Positions 1 through 6,977 of a DNA stretch of 64,000 nucleotides are shown piece by piece (the stretch's first letter is position 1; each line of letters opens with the position of its first letter). Source of the stretch: Candidatus Nanopelagicus sp. (lineage in GTDB: Bacteria; Actinomycetota; Actinomycetes; Nanopelagicales; Nanopelagicaceae); assembly GCA_016462445.1 (NCBI GenBank), contig JAEMTE010000003.1, positions 1-64,000 on the forward strand, written 5' to 3'. The notes below the pieces were generated by a model. That model made no database searches and was not told where the DNA came from. It worked only from the letters and a program-made list of their open reading frames with translations. The position numbers and the translations under genes are program-made.

Positions 1-33
1 CTGCTCCCCCTTGCCTGAGCTAGAAATGGGCAT

Positions 34-58
34 AAAAAAACCACCCCGAAGGGTGGTT
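34..58 (-). terminator. Intrinsic terminator after the DUF3040 gene
   Basis: A perfect 8-bp stem (AACCACCC / GGGTGGTT) with a CGAA tetraloop lies at 39-58. The plus-strand A run at 34-40 becomes a U run after the hairpin when read on the minus strand. It lies 22 bases past the DUF3040 stop codon and so closes the dinB/DUF3040 transcription unit. Confidence 0.85.
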
Positions 59-79
59 GAAATTGGTATGGGCTACTGC

Positions 80-424
80 TTACTCCTGATTATTTCGCCT
101 ATCCCAGCGCTGCTCAAGATTGCCGCCCCAGCCCGCCTTTTTAAGACGCGGAGTGCCAGATTTGATCTTGATATTGGTAATTATTAATACCACCCCGATT
201 AATGAGATCACAAAGGCGATTACCCCAACTATGGTTGCCTGCGCAATTAAGCCACTTACTAGTAGTAGTAAGCCAGCAATTAAAATGCTGAGGCCAAATA
301 ATGCTCGTGAACTTTGCTTGGTGCGTGCCTTACCGGTCAGAGTCGAAAGCAGGCGAGGATCCTCTTGATCTAGGACAGCCTCCATCTCGGCCAGTAATTT
401 ACGTTCATGATCAGATAGGGACAT
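80..424 (-). CDS. DUF3040 family small membrane protein
   Basis: A 114-residue protein of the actinobacterial DUF3040 family, whose function is unknown. The N-terminus MSLSDHERKLLAEME and the early Asp-Pro pair are typical of the family. Two hydrophobic segments (about residues 43-60 and 65-83) predict a membrane hairpin, followed by a basic, Trp-containing tail. The open frame extends 19 codons upstream to 481, but the family always begins at MSLS, so I place the start at 424; this also leaves a gap from dinB rather than an overlap. No clear Shine-Dalgarno site is visible before it. It lies downstream of dinB on the same strand, a common actinobacterial pairing. Confidence 0.85.
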   Translation of the reverse strand: MSLSDHERKLLAEMEAVLDQEDPRLLSTLTGKARTKQSSRALFGLSILIAGLLLLVSGLIAQATIVGVIAFVISLIGVVLIITNIKIKSGTPRLKKAGWGGNLEQRWDRRNNQE

Positions 425-470
425 ATTCGAAATATAGAGCACATCTGGATTTTTTAAAACTCTAAACCCC

Positions 471-1649
471 CTATTCCTCATTCTCCTTGCTCACAAGGCG
501 GGCTGGCCGCAGACTGGTGCGGCCAAATCGCTGCTTAATTCGATCAATCGCCCGATCTGCCTGCGCCCACCCGCTCTCTCGCTGGCCCAGGACCATCTGC
601 TGCAGATCATCATTTTCAACCAATGAATCAAGACTTACGCCAACTAATCGAATTAACACTCGCTCTAAACCAAGTGCTAAATAAAGATTCTTAACCACCT
701 CAAATATCTCCTGCGTACTATTTATTGGTAGATCGAAAGTTTTTGAGCGGCTAATTGTTTTAAAATCCGAAAATCTAACCTTTATTGAAATTGTGTTAGC
801 AGCTAATCCCTTCTCACGCATTCGCTCCGCACTTTTTTCGGTAAGCCTTAAATACTCTTTTAAAATCTCCTCTTGCTGATCGATATCAAAATCAAAAGTT
901 TCAGAGGCGCTAATACTTTTTTCAATATGCTCAGTAATGACATCTCGATAATCTCTGCCCCAGGCAAGCTCATATAGTGAGCTTCCACCTGCCTGCCCTA
1001 ATATTTTAATTAATGTACTTCGGGGCGTGTTAGCAATATCGGCGATAGTAATTAAGCCTAACTTTGCCAGCTGCTCATTAGTCTTAGGACCTACCCCCCA
1101 TATCTCACTTGCTGCAAGTGGGTGTAGGAAATCAAGCATCTTTGCTGGGTCAATCTCTAATACGCCATTTGGTTTGCAATGGCCGGAGGCAATCTTTGCA
1201 ATAAATTTATTATGGGCAATACCTACTGAGCAGGTAATACCCTGCTCCTTTTCAACCCGCTTTCTAATTAAATCTGCTATCTGCTTACCAGTGCCCAATA
1301 ATTTTCTCGCCCCAGTAACATCTAAAAATGCCTCATCTAGTGAAATGGGTTCAACGTATGGGGTTACATCATTAAATATCTGCATAACATGTTTTGAGAC
1401 CTCGGAGTATTTTGCAATATCTGGTGTAATAAAAACTGCATGAGGTGCTAACGCCTTAGCTTTATAAACAGGCATTGCAGCACGAATGCCAAATTTTCGC
1501 GCCTCATAATTTGCAGCTGAAACAACACCACGTTTACCAGCACCTACCACCACTGCTTTACCCTTTAGTTTTGGATTATCTCTTTCTTCAACAGAGGCGT
1601 AAAAGGCATCCATATCTACATGCAAAATGGTTGCAATATTCTCACTCAT
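471..1649 (-). CDS. dinB: DNA polymerase IV (Y-family translesion polymerase)
   Basis: A 392-residue Y-family polymerase that copies past damaged bases. The N-terminal catalytic motif HVDMDAFYASVE and the second acidic motif SLDEAFLDVTG supply the metal-binding acidic residues. Helix-hairpin-helix-like residues around WGVGPKTNEQLAKLG (about residues 184-198) and a C-terminal little-finger domain complete the usual order. Length is normal for bacterial DinB. The start at 1649 places the first catalytic Asp at about residue 12. I saw no actinobacterial SOS box in the upstream region. The gene is followed by a DUF3040 gene and a terminator. Confidence 0.96.
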   Translation of the reverse strand: MSENIATILHVDMDAFYASVEERDNPKLKGKAVVVGAGKRGVVSAANYEARKFGIRAAMPVYKAKALAPHAVFITPDIAKYSEVSKHVMQIFNDVTPYVEPISLDEAFLDVTGARKLLGTGKQIADLIRKRVEKEQGITCSVGIAHNKFIAKIASGHCKPNGVLEIDPAKMLDFLHPLAASEIWGVGPKTNEQLAKLGLITIADIANTPRSTLIKILGQAGGSSLYELAWGRDYRDVITEHIEKSISASETFDFDIDQQEEILKEYLRLTEKSAERMREKGLAANTISIKVRFSDFKTISRSKTFDLPINSTQEIFEVVKNLYLALGLERVLIRLVGVSLDSLVENDDLQQMVLGQRESGWAQADRAIDRIKQRFGRTSLRPARLVSKENEE

Positions 1650-1752
1650 AAAATTTGTCCATGTTTACAAATAAGTTATTCATAGTATTTTCTTTGAACA
1701 CACCCACAAGGCTAGTTTATATACCTGACAGTAGCCTCTAACCTTTCTAAAC

Positions 1753-1765
1753 GACCAAGTTGGTC
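1753..1765. promoter_or_regulatory. Palindrome upstream of the doxX-arsC gene group (candidate operator)
   Basis: GACCAAGTTGGTC is a 13-base perfect inverted repeat (GACCAA-G-TTGGTC) located 22 bases before the doxX start codon. Its position fits an operator in a 138-base intergenic region. No regulator gene is adjacent, so the binding protein is unknown; chance occurrence cannot be excluded. Confidence 0.35.
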
Positions 1766-1787
1766 ATGAAAATAGTAAGGATGATAA

Positions 1788-2210
1788 ATGTCAGTAACTG
1801 AAATCGCTTTAATCGCAGGTCGAGTGCTATTTGCTCTGCTTTTCATTAGCTCAGGGATCAACCACTTTACAAAGAACTCGGCCATGACTGCTTACGCTCA
1901 ATATAAAAAGGTGCCAATGGCAAAGATCTCTGTTTATGTAAGCGGATTAATGATTCTGCTCGGTGGAATCTATATTGCACTTGGCTTCTATGCAGATTTA
2001 GGCGCTCTTTTAATTGCAATCTTTTTGCTACCAACAGCTTTCTTAATGCACGCATTCTGGAAAGAAAGTGATGCTACTGCTAAGCAAAATGAGACAATTG
2101 CGTTTTTCAAGGACTTATCCCTTGCTGGTGCAGCATTAATTATCTTCGCGCTATTACGTGGTGGAGCTGATTTTGGCAATCATGTAGGAACCCTGCTTTT
2201 CTTTAGTTAA
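1788..2210 (+). CDS. DoxX family membrane protein
   Basis: A 140-residue DoxX-type integral membrane protein with four predicted transmembrane segments. The N-terminal motif RVLFALLFISSGINHF is characteristic of the family. DoxX proteins are variously tied to thiol and redox stress, but the biochemical activity here is unknown. An AAGGA-type ribosome site lies seven bases before the ATG. It is the first gene of a plus-strand group with a TSUP exporter, an aquaporin-like channel and arsenate reductase, with short spacing (15 bases to the next gene), which suggests one transcription unit. Confidence 0.8.
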   Translation: MSVTEIALIAGRVLFALLFISSGINHFTKNSAMTAYAQYKKVPMAKISVYVSGLMILLGGIYIALGFYADLGALLIAIFLLPTAFLMHAFWKESDATAKQNETIAFFKDLSLAGAALIIFALLRGGADFGNHVGTLLFFS

Positions 2211-2224
2211 TTAAGTAACTCCTA

Positions 2225-2992
2225 ATGAGTACTGAACTAATTCTTACGGCAGTCGCAGCTGGCATATTTATTGGTTCAGTTTTAGGGTTTATTGGCGCAG
2301 GTGGTGCGATGGTGACAGTACCAATCCTGCTTTACCTCTTTGATTTCTCACCCGTTAATGCCACTACCGCAGCCTTAGCAGTCGTTTTCTTAGCAGCAAT
2401 AGCTGGTCTTGGCCCAAAATTTAAAAGCAAAGATGTATTAGTTAAAGAGGCGCTGACAATCTGGGCGCTCGGACTAGTTACAAATATTGGGCTTGGCTTG
2501 GTTATTACCAAAATCCCTGACCAGGTAATTTTAATTGGCTTTTCAATTGTATTAATTGGGGCTGGATACTCATTGCTGAGAGCACCAATTAAAGAGGCGC
2601 CTGAAAAAACAATGCCAACCTGGGCATTGGTCTTGTTGTCATTACTGATCGGCTCACTAACTGGATTATTTGGAATTGGTGGTGGTTTTCTTGCCATCCC
2701 AATATTAGTTTTATTTTTCCACACCCCTCAAAATAAAGCTGCTGGTACATCCTTGCTGATAATCGCGCTAAATTGCTTAACTGCATTTATTGCTAAGTCT
2801 TCACTTTGGTCAGAGATAGATTGGCACTATCCAGTGATTATGGCTGTTGCAGCTGTTGTTATAGCAAGATTTACCTCGCATTTAGCACCAAAGGCGCCAA
2901 CTATTCACTTAAAACGTGGCTTTGCCTTTCTACTCTTTACCCTTGCAGCCTTTACAATTCTTACAGAGCTACTAGTAAGCAAAACAATATAA
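2225..2992 (+). CDS. TSUP (TauE/SafE) family transporter
   Basis: A 255-residue polytopic membrane protein of the sulfite exporter TauE/SafE family. It shows the duplicated family layout: an N-terminal repeat with GFIGAGGAMVTVPILL and a second repeat with GLFGIGGGFLAIPILV, about eight membrane spans in all. Family members export sulfite or organosulfonates or move other small anions; the substrate cannot be read from sequence. The gene sits between doxX and an aquaporin-family gene followed by arsC, so a role in anion or metalloid efflux is possible but only inferred. Confidence 0.85.
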   Translation: MSTELILTAVAAGIFIGSVLGFIGAGGAMVTVPILLYLFDFSPVNATTAALAVVFLAAIAGLGPKFKSKDVLVKEALTIWALGLVTNIGLGLVITKIPDQVILIGFSIVLIGAGYSLLRAPIKEAPEKTMPTWALVLLSLLIGSLTGLFGIGGGFLAIPILVLFFHTPQNKAAGTSLLIIALNCLTAFIAKSSLWSEIDWHYPVIMAVAAVVIARFTSHLAPKAPTIHLKRGFAFLLFTLAAFTILTELLVSKTI

Positions 2993-3011
2993 ATAACCAA
3001 TAAGGAGTGAA

Positions 3012-3671
3012 ATGAAAATTAAAAGAGCGGTAAGTATGGAGTTTCTTGGTACTGCATTATTAGCATTTGCAATTGTTGGCTCCGGTTTAATGGCTACTAA
3101 CATAACTAGCGATCTTGGTCTTCGCTTATTTATAAATGCCCTTGCTACCGCGATTGGCCTAGCAATTGTTATTAGATTGGGCCAAAAAGCTAGTGGATCT
3201 CACTTTAATCCAGTGGTAACACTTGTAATGTTGGTACTAAAAAAGATTGATTCAAAATTATCTGTTTTTTATATTATTGCTCAAATCTTAGGTGCAATCT
3301 CTGGTGTTGCTACCGCTAATTTTATATTTGACCAAGATGCACTAAACAGGTCTATGACAATGCGTGATGGTTCAAATCTATTTGTTTCAGAGGTAATTGC
3401 AACTGCGGTTCTGCTTTGGATTATTTTAAGATTTCCAAAACGCGATGATCTAGTTGCAACTTATGTACCACTATGGATATTTGGGGCAATTCTGTTTACC
3501 TCAAGTACCGCATTTGCAAATCCAGCAATTACTATCGGACGTATATTTACAACATCGATGACTGGTATTGCACCAGAATCAGTACTTGCATTTATTATTG
3601 CCCAACTAATTGGCGCTGGTATTGGTTTAACACTTGCGCGAAATGTTACAGATTCAGTTCACGAGGAATGA
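3012..3671 (+). CDS. MIP/aquaporin family channel
   Basis: A 219-residue member of the major intrinsic protein family with six predicted spans and two half-helix loops. The second loop keeps FANPA followed by Arg, the constriction Arg of the family. The first loop reads HFNPV in place of the canonical NPA. An AAGGAG ribosome site precedes the ATG. Its stop codon overlaps the arsC start (ATGA), so the two are translationally coupled. Channels of this family conduct water, glycerol or As(OH)3. Coupling to arsC favours an arsenite exit channel, as with AqpS of Sinorhizobium, but this is inference. Confidence 0.88.
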   Translation: MKIKRAVSMEFLGTALLAFAIVGSGLMATNITSDLGLRLFINALATAIGLAIVIRLGQKASGSHFNPVVTLVMLVLKKIDSKLSVFYIIAQILGAISGVATANFIFDQDALNRSMTMRDGSNLFVSEVIATAVLLWIILRFPKRDDLVATYVPLWIFGAILFTSSTAFANPAITIGRIFTTSMTGIAPESVLAFIIAQLIGAGIGLTLARNVTDSVHEE

Positions 3672-4069
3672 GTAAGCCCTCAGTACTTTTTGTTTGCGTT
3701 CACAATGCTGGCAGATCCCAAATGGCGGCAGCATTTCTAACCCATCTAGCCGGGGATAAGGTCGAGGTTAGATCTGCTGGCTCTGCTCCGGCTGACTCAA
3801 TTAACCCCGCAGTTGTTGAGGCTTTAAATGAGGTTGGCATCGATATCTCACATGAGCAGCCAAAGGTTTTGACTACCTTAGCGGTTGAACAATCAGATGT
3901 GGTTATAACTATGGGGTGCGGTGATGCTTGTCCATTCTTCCCAGGTAAACGGTATTTAGATTGGCCACTAGATGATCCAGCTGGTCAAGGTGTTGTCCAT
4001 GTTAGACCAATTCGGGATGAGATTAAAAAGTTGGTTGAGGATTTAATTCCAACCTTATTTAAAAACTAA
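3668..4069 (+). CDS. arsC: Arsenate reductase, low-molecular-weight phosphatase fold
   Basis: A 133-residue ArsC of the LMW protein tyrosine phosphatase superfamily. The anion-binding loop is CVHNAGRS (Cys-x5-Arg) near the N-terminus and the acidic loop reads DWPLDDPAGQG. The region GCGDACPFFPG resembles corynebacterial enzymes that use mycothiol and mycoredoxin instead of a Cys triad; that coupling is inferred from similarity. I start at the ATG at 3668, which overlaps the channel stop codon, because longer frames upstream lie inside the channel gene. It converts arsenate to arsenite. The end overlaps the convergent rhodanese gene by four bases. Confidence 0.92.
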   Translation: MSKPSVLFVCVHNAGRSQMAAAFLTHLAGDKVEVRSAGSAPADSINPAVVEALNEVGIDISHEQPKVLTTLAVEQSDVVITMGCGDACPFFPGKRYLDWPLDDPAGQGVVHVRPIRDEIKKLVEDLIPTLFKN

Positions 4070-4383
4070 TTACTAACAATATCCCTGCCTGAATCAATCC
4101 ATTCGATAATTCCACCATTTAAGTTAAAGATAGCGCTAAAGCCCATCTGATCCATTGCTTCTGAAGCATCTACTGAGCGCTTACCAGAGCGGCAGTAAAT
4201 GGCATAACTTTTTGTTTTATCCAAAGCTGCCACATCAGCAGAGAAATAATCTCCAAGCACATCGATATTTACCGAATTTGAGAGATGGCTCTCATTAAAT
4301 TCTGCTGCTGTTCTAACATCAAGCACGATGACATCACTTTCTACAATTTTTTGTGCAAACTCATTTGCGGCTAGATTTATCAT
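4066..4383 (-). CDS. Single-domain rhodanese-like protein
   Basis: A 105-residue stand-alone rhodanese domain. It contains the N-terminal signature DVRTAAEFNESHL and the active-site loop CRSGKRS with the catalytic Cys near residue 72. Such proteins carry persulfide sulfur or act as sulfurtransferases in the cytoplasm. It is convergent with arsC (four-base overlap) and divergent from the crtA-like gene with only 22 bases between start codons. No Shine-Dalgarno precedes its ATG; a TAAGAT element nine bases upstream suggests a nearly leaderless transcript. The substrate is unknown. Confidence 0.88.
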   Translation of the reverse strand: MINLAANEFAQKIVESDVIVLDVRTAAEFNESHLSNSVNIDVLGDYFSADVAALDKTKSYAIYCRSGKRSVDASEAMDQMGFSAIFNLNGGIIEWIDSGRDIVSN

Positions 4384-4390
4384 AAGGAGG

Positions 4391-4398
4391 TAATCTTA
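4391..4398. promoter_or_regulatory. Overlapping divergent -10 elements (crtA-like / rhodanese)
   Basis: The octamer TAATCTTA holds a plus-strand TAATCT (4391-4396) and a minus-strand TAAGAT (complement of 4393-4398), each with the actinobacterial TANNNT pattern. Each ends nine bases before its gene's start codon (4406 plus, 4383 minus). This symmetry suggests one bidirectional promoter producing leaderless or nearly leaderless transcripts. No -35 elements were identified. Confidence 0.4.
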
Positions 4399-4405
4399 GC
4401 GCTAT

Positions 4406-5083
4406 ATGGAGCCGGCCAATATGATCACTGTCGCCTATTTTTGGCGTATTCGAAAGATTTATCTGCCGCTTGCAATAATTTTTATGGCTACTAACCGAAT
4501 ATTACTCAGCAGATTACCTGGAGTTTCATTTATAAAGTTACTTGGTACGGGTAAAGGTGAAAGTTTTACTCCAAAAGATGCTGACCAATTCCGTTGGGGG
4601 GTTGTACTGACCATAAGGTGGGATTGTCTTAAAGATCTTGAAGGTTCTAAGGTAATTAAGGGTTGGCAAAGTATTTGTGTTAATCAGTACCGAGCAATAT
4701 TAAGGCCAATTTCATCTCATGGATTATGGTCAAAGCAGCAACCATTTGATGTTGAAAAATTTGATTGGAGTGGCAAAATTGCAGCTATTACTAGGGCTCG
4801 GATTGTTTGGCGAAAAAACTTAATATTCTGGCGAGCAGTTCCGCCAGTTACAGCAAGCCTGCATCAATCACCCGGTTTATTAAATGCAATTGGTATTGGT
4901 GAGGCTCCAGTTGGACTACAAGGAACATTTTCGCTTTGGGAAAATGCCGCCGCACTCCGAGATTTTGCATACAAGGGCCAGGCTCACGCTCAAGCAATTA
5001 AAGCTACCGCTGAGAATAAGTGGTACTCCGAGGAGTTATTCGCCCGCTTCGCCGTAATCGAGGAGCAAGGAGTGCTTGCGTAA
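4406..5083 (+). CDS. crtA: CrtA-like carotenoid (spheroidene) monooxygenase
   Basis: A 225-residue protein resembling spheroidene monooxygenase CrtA, which oxidises C-2 of acyclic carotenoid ends to a keto group. Family features visible are LLGTGKGESFTP near residue 45, the LRPISSHGLWS block, the run of residues around FWRAVPPV, the IGIGEAP turn and the C-terminal KWYSEELFARFAV. Length fits the family. The start is uncertain: ATG at 4406 or the in-frame ATG at 4421. It is the first of four plus-strand genes with CruF-, GT2- and CrtD-like products, spaced 17 bases or less. Family assignment is fairly firm; the exact substrate is inferred. Confidence 0.75.
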   Translation: MEPANMITVAYFWRIRKIYLPLAIIFMATNRILLSRLPGVSFIKLLGTGKGESFTPKDADQFRWGVVLTIRWDCLKDLEGSKVIKGWQSICVNQYRAILRPISSHGLWSKQQPFDVEKFDWSGKIAAITRARIVWRKNLIFWRAVPPVTASLHQSPGLLNAIGIGEAPVGLQGTFSLWENAAALRDFAYKGQAHAQAIKATAENKWYSEELFARFAVIEEQGVLA

Positions 5084-5100
5084 TACGGCAGAATAAACCC

Positions 5101-5913
5101 ATGTCGTTACGTCAGTTCTACCCTAGACGAAGTGGGCGCAGTGCGATTGCGCCATGGAAAATATCTTTACTTTATTTTATTACAGCAGTCACAATAATTC
5201 TACAAATCTCTTACCCACTGATATCTGGTGAGCCACTTCGACTTGTAACAATATCTACTATTTATTGGGCTGCTGCTGCGATGTCACTCCATGCTCTACT
5301 TGCTTATGGAAGTACCTACACATTAATTTTTCTATCTGTAACTCTTTCATACGCGCTAGCTATTGAACAAATTGGTATGAGATCGGGTTGGCCATTTGGT
5401 AGTTATGAATACTCTGGATCTTTAGGTTATCAAATTTATGGAGTACCACTAGTTGTGCCATTTGCCTGGGTAATGATGGCCCACCCATTACTTATTGCAG
5501 CTAGAAAGATAACTAAAAATTGGGTTTTCCTATACGGTGGTATTGCCATGATGGCTTGGGATTTATTTATAGATTCATTAATGGTTGCTGATGGTGGATG
5601 GAAATGGGAATTTACTGGTTCACATGTGCCACTGCAACCAGAGATACCAATCTCTAATCCGATTGGTTGGTTACTGGCTGGAATGGGATTGATGGCAATC
5701 TTAAATAAGTTATTACATCTGGATCGACGAAGAGTGGGGACAAACACTACCGTGCCAGATTTATTTCTTATTTGGACTTGGTTCTCCGGTGTTGTAGGTA
5801 ATCTATTCTTCTTTGATAGAGCCGGTACAGCATTAATCGGCGGCGTAGTTTTTGGACTTGTCTTGCTTCCATATCTATTTTTACTCCGATATGGTCCTCC
5901 TGTTAATTCTTGA
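5101..5913 (+). CDS. cruF: CruF-like carotenoid 1,2-hydratase (DUF422 family)
   Basis: A 270-residue membrane protein of the CruF/bisanhydrobacterioruberin hydratase family (formerly DUF422). About seven hydrophobic spans are visible, with family motifs GWPFGSYEYSGSLGYQIYGVPLVVPFAW, split here around the GSYEYS and PFAWVMMAHP segments, plus AWDLFIDSLMVADG and the late GGVVFGL span. CruF adds water across the terminal double bond to give a 1'-hydroxy end. The ATG at 5101 is preferred; the frame extends upstream into crtA without a better start. The stop overlaps the next gene as TGATG. Confidence 0.8.
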   Translation: MSLRQFYPRRSGRSAIAPWKISLLYFITAVTIILQISYPLISGEPLRLVTISTIYWAAAAMSLHALLAYGSTYTLIFLSVTLSYALAIEQIGMRSGWPFGSYEYSGSLGYQIYGVPLVVPFAWVMMAHPLLIAARKITKNWVFLYGGIAMMAWDLFIDSLMVADGGWKWEFTGSHVPLQPEIPISNPIGWLLAGMGLMAILNKLLHLDRRRVGTNTTVPDLFLIWTWFSGVVGNLFFFDRAGTALIGGVVFGLVLLPYLFLLRYGPPVNS

Positions 5914-6977
5914 TGGAGCTCTCTTTTTTCTTATCTAGCTTAGCGCTAGTACTTGTCATACTAAATAGCTTAACTATGCGGGTTGTAAAAAATAAAGCAG
6001 CTGAGATTACTCAATCAGTATCAATACTTGTGCCTATGAGAAATGAAGAGAGCAATGTATCTGGCTCAATATCTTCACTATTAAAGCAAAGAGGCCTTAA
6101 TGACTCTGAGATAGTAGTTCTAAATGATCACTCAACTGATAAAACTGAGAGTGAGTTAGCTAAGTTTTCAAATATTAGGGTCTTACCTGGACAACCACTG
6201 CCACATCTGTGGCTTGGTAAATTATGGGCGTGCCAACAATTGGCAGATAACAGTAGGGGTGAGTACTTAGTTTTTATGGATGCGGATGTTAGATTAGAAG
6301 AGAATGCAATAGCGTCTGCGATAACTGCTATGGGTAAGTGGGATTTTATCTGTCCCTACCCAAAGCAAATCACTATTGGATTTGTACAAAGATTATTCCA
6401 ACCGCTTCTGCAGTGGTCATGGCTAGCTTCGGTACCACTATTAATTGCTCAAAAACTTAAGATTAAGTCAATGGCGGTTGCAAATGGTCAATTCTTTATT
6501 GTTAAAAGATCGGTATACCAGGCAGCGGGTGGTCATGCCTCTGTAAAGGCAGAGGTACTCGATGACCTTATGCTGGCTCGGCAATTAATTAACTCTGGAT
6601 TTTCTGGTGGTGTTGCCGAAGCAAGTAGGGTTGCAAGTTGCCAGATGTATAAATCTGCTAAAGAGTTAATTTACGGTTATCGAAAATCCTTATGGAAAGC
6701 ATTTGGTGGGATTGCTGGCTCTGGTATTGCTATATTTATATTGGTAATTACTGGTGTAGTACCAATTATTGGCGCATTACAGGGTTCAGAGATTGGTTTA
6801 CTCTCATTTACACTAATAGTTTTAAGTAGAGTAGTTGCATCAATTAGAACTGGCTCACTTCCTAATACATCATTATTACACCCACTAGCTATTATGCTTT
6901 TAGTTGTGCTAATTATTTACTCATGGATAGGTAAGTTAACTGGCGCACTTGTATGGCGAGATCGGCCGGTTTCATAA
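5913..6977 (+). CDS. Family 2 glycosyltransferase, CruG-like
   Basis: A 354-residue GT2-family enzyme. The N-terminus is a membrane anchor, followed by the GT-A fold: VSILVPMRNEESNVSG, VVLNDHSTDKTES and the DxD metal site in FMDADVR (about residue 127), then VLDDLMLARQL as the acceptor-side acidic motif and three C-terminal hydrophobic segments. CruG-type enzymes glycosylate the 2'-hydroxyl of myxol-type carotenoids. The ATG at 5913 overlaps the cruF stop; a TTG one codon earlier is an alternative. Position between cruF and a CrtD-like gene supports a carotenoid substrate, but that remains inference. Confidence 0.78.
   Translation: MELSFFLSSLALVLVILNSLTMRVVKNKAAEITQSVSILVPMRNEESNVSGSISSLLKQRGLNDSEIVVLNDHSTDKTESELAKFSNIRVLPGQPLPHLWLGKLWACQQLADNSRGEYLVFMDADVRLEENAIASAITAMGKWDFICPYPKQITIGFVQRLFQPLLQWSWLASVPLLIAQKLKIKSMAVANGQFFIVKRSVYQAAGGHASVKAEVLDDLMLARQLINSGFSGGVAEASRVASCQMYKSAKELIYGYRKSLWKAFGGIAGSGIAIFILVITGVVPIIGALQGSEIGLLSFTLIVLSRVVASIRTGSLPNTSLLHPLAIMLLVVLIIYSWIGKLTGALVWRDRPVS

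Noticed and set aside
1027-1443. A 138-codon open frame antisense to dinB, and similar long frames opposite other genes (such as 2332-2724 and 42521-42853)
   Set aside because: They mirror the codon pattern of the real genes on the other strand, have no ribosome sites and encode no recognisable domains.
3473-3667. An upstream extension of the arsC frame inside the channel gene
   Set aside because: The translated segment is low-complexity Tyr/Cys/Trp-rich out-of-frame sequence; the ATGA overlap at 3668 gives the family start.
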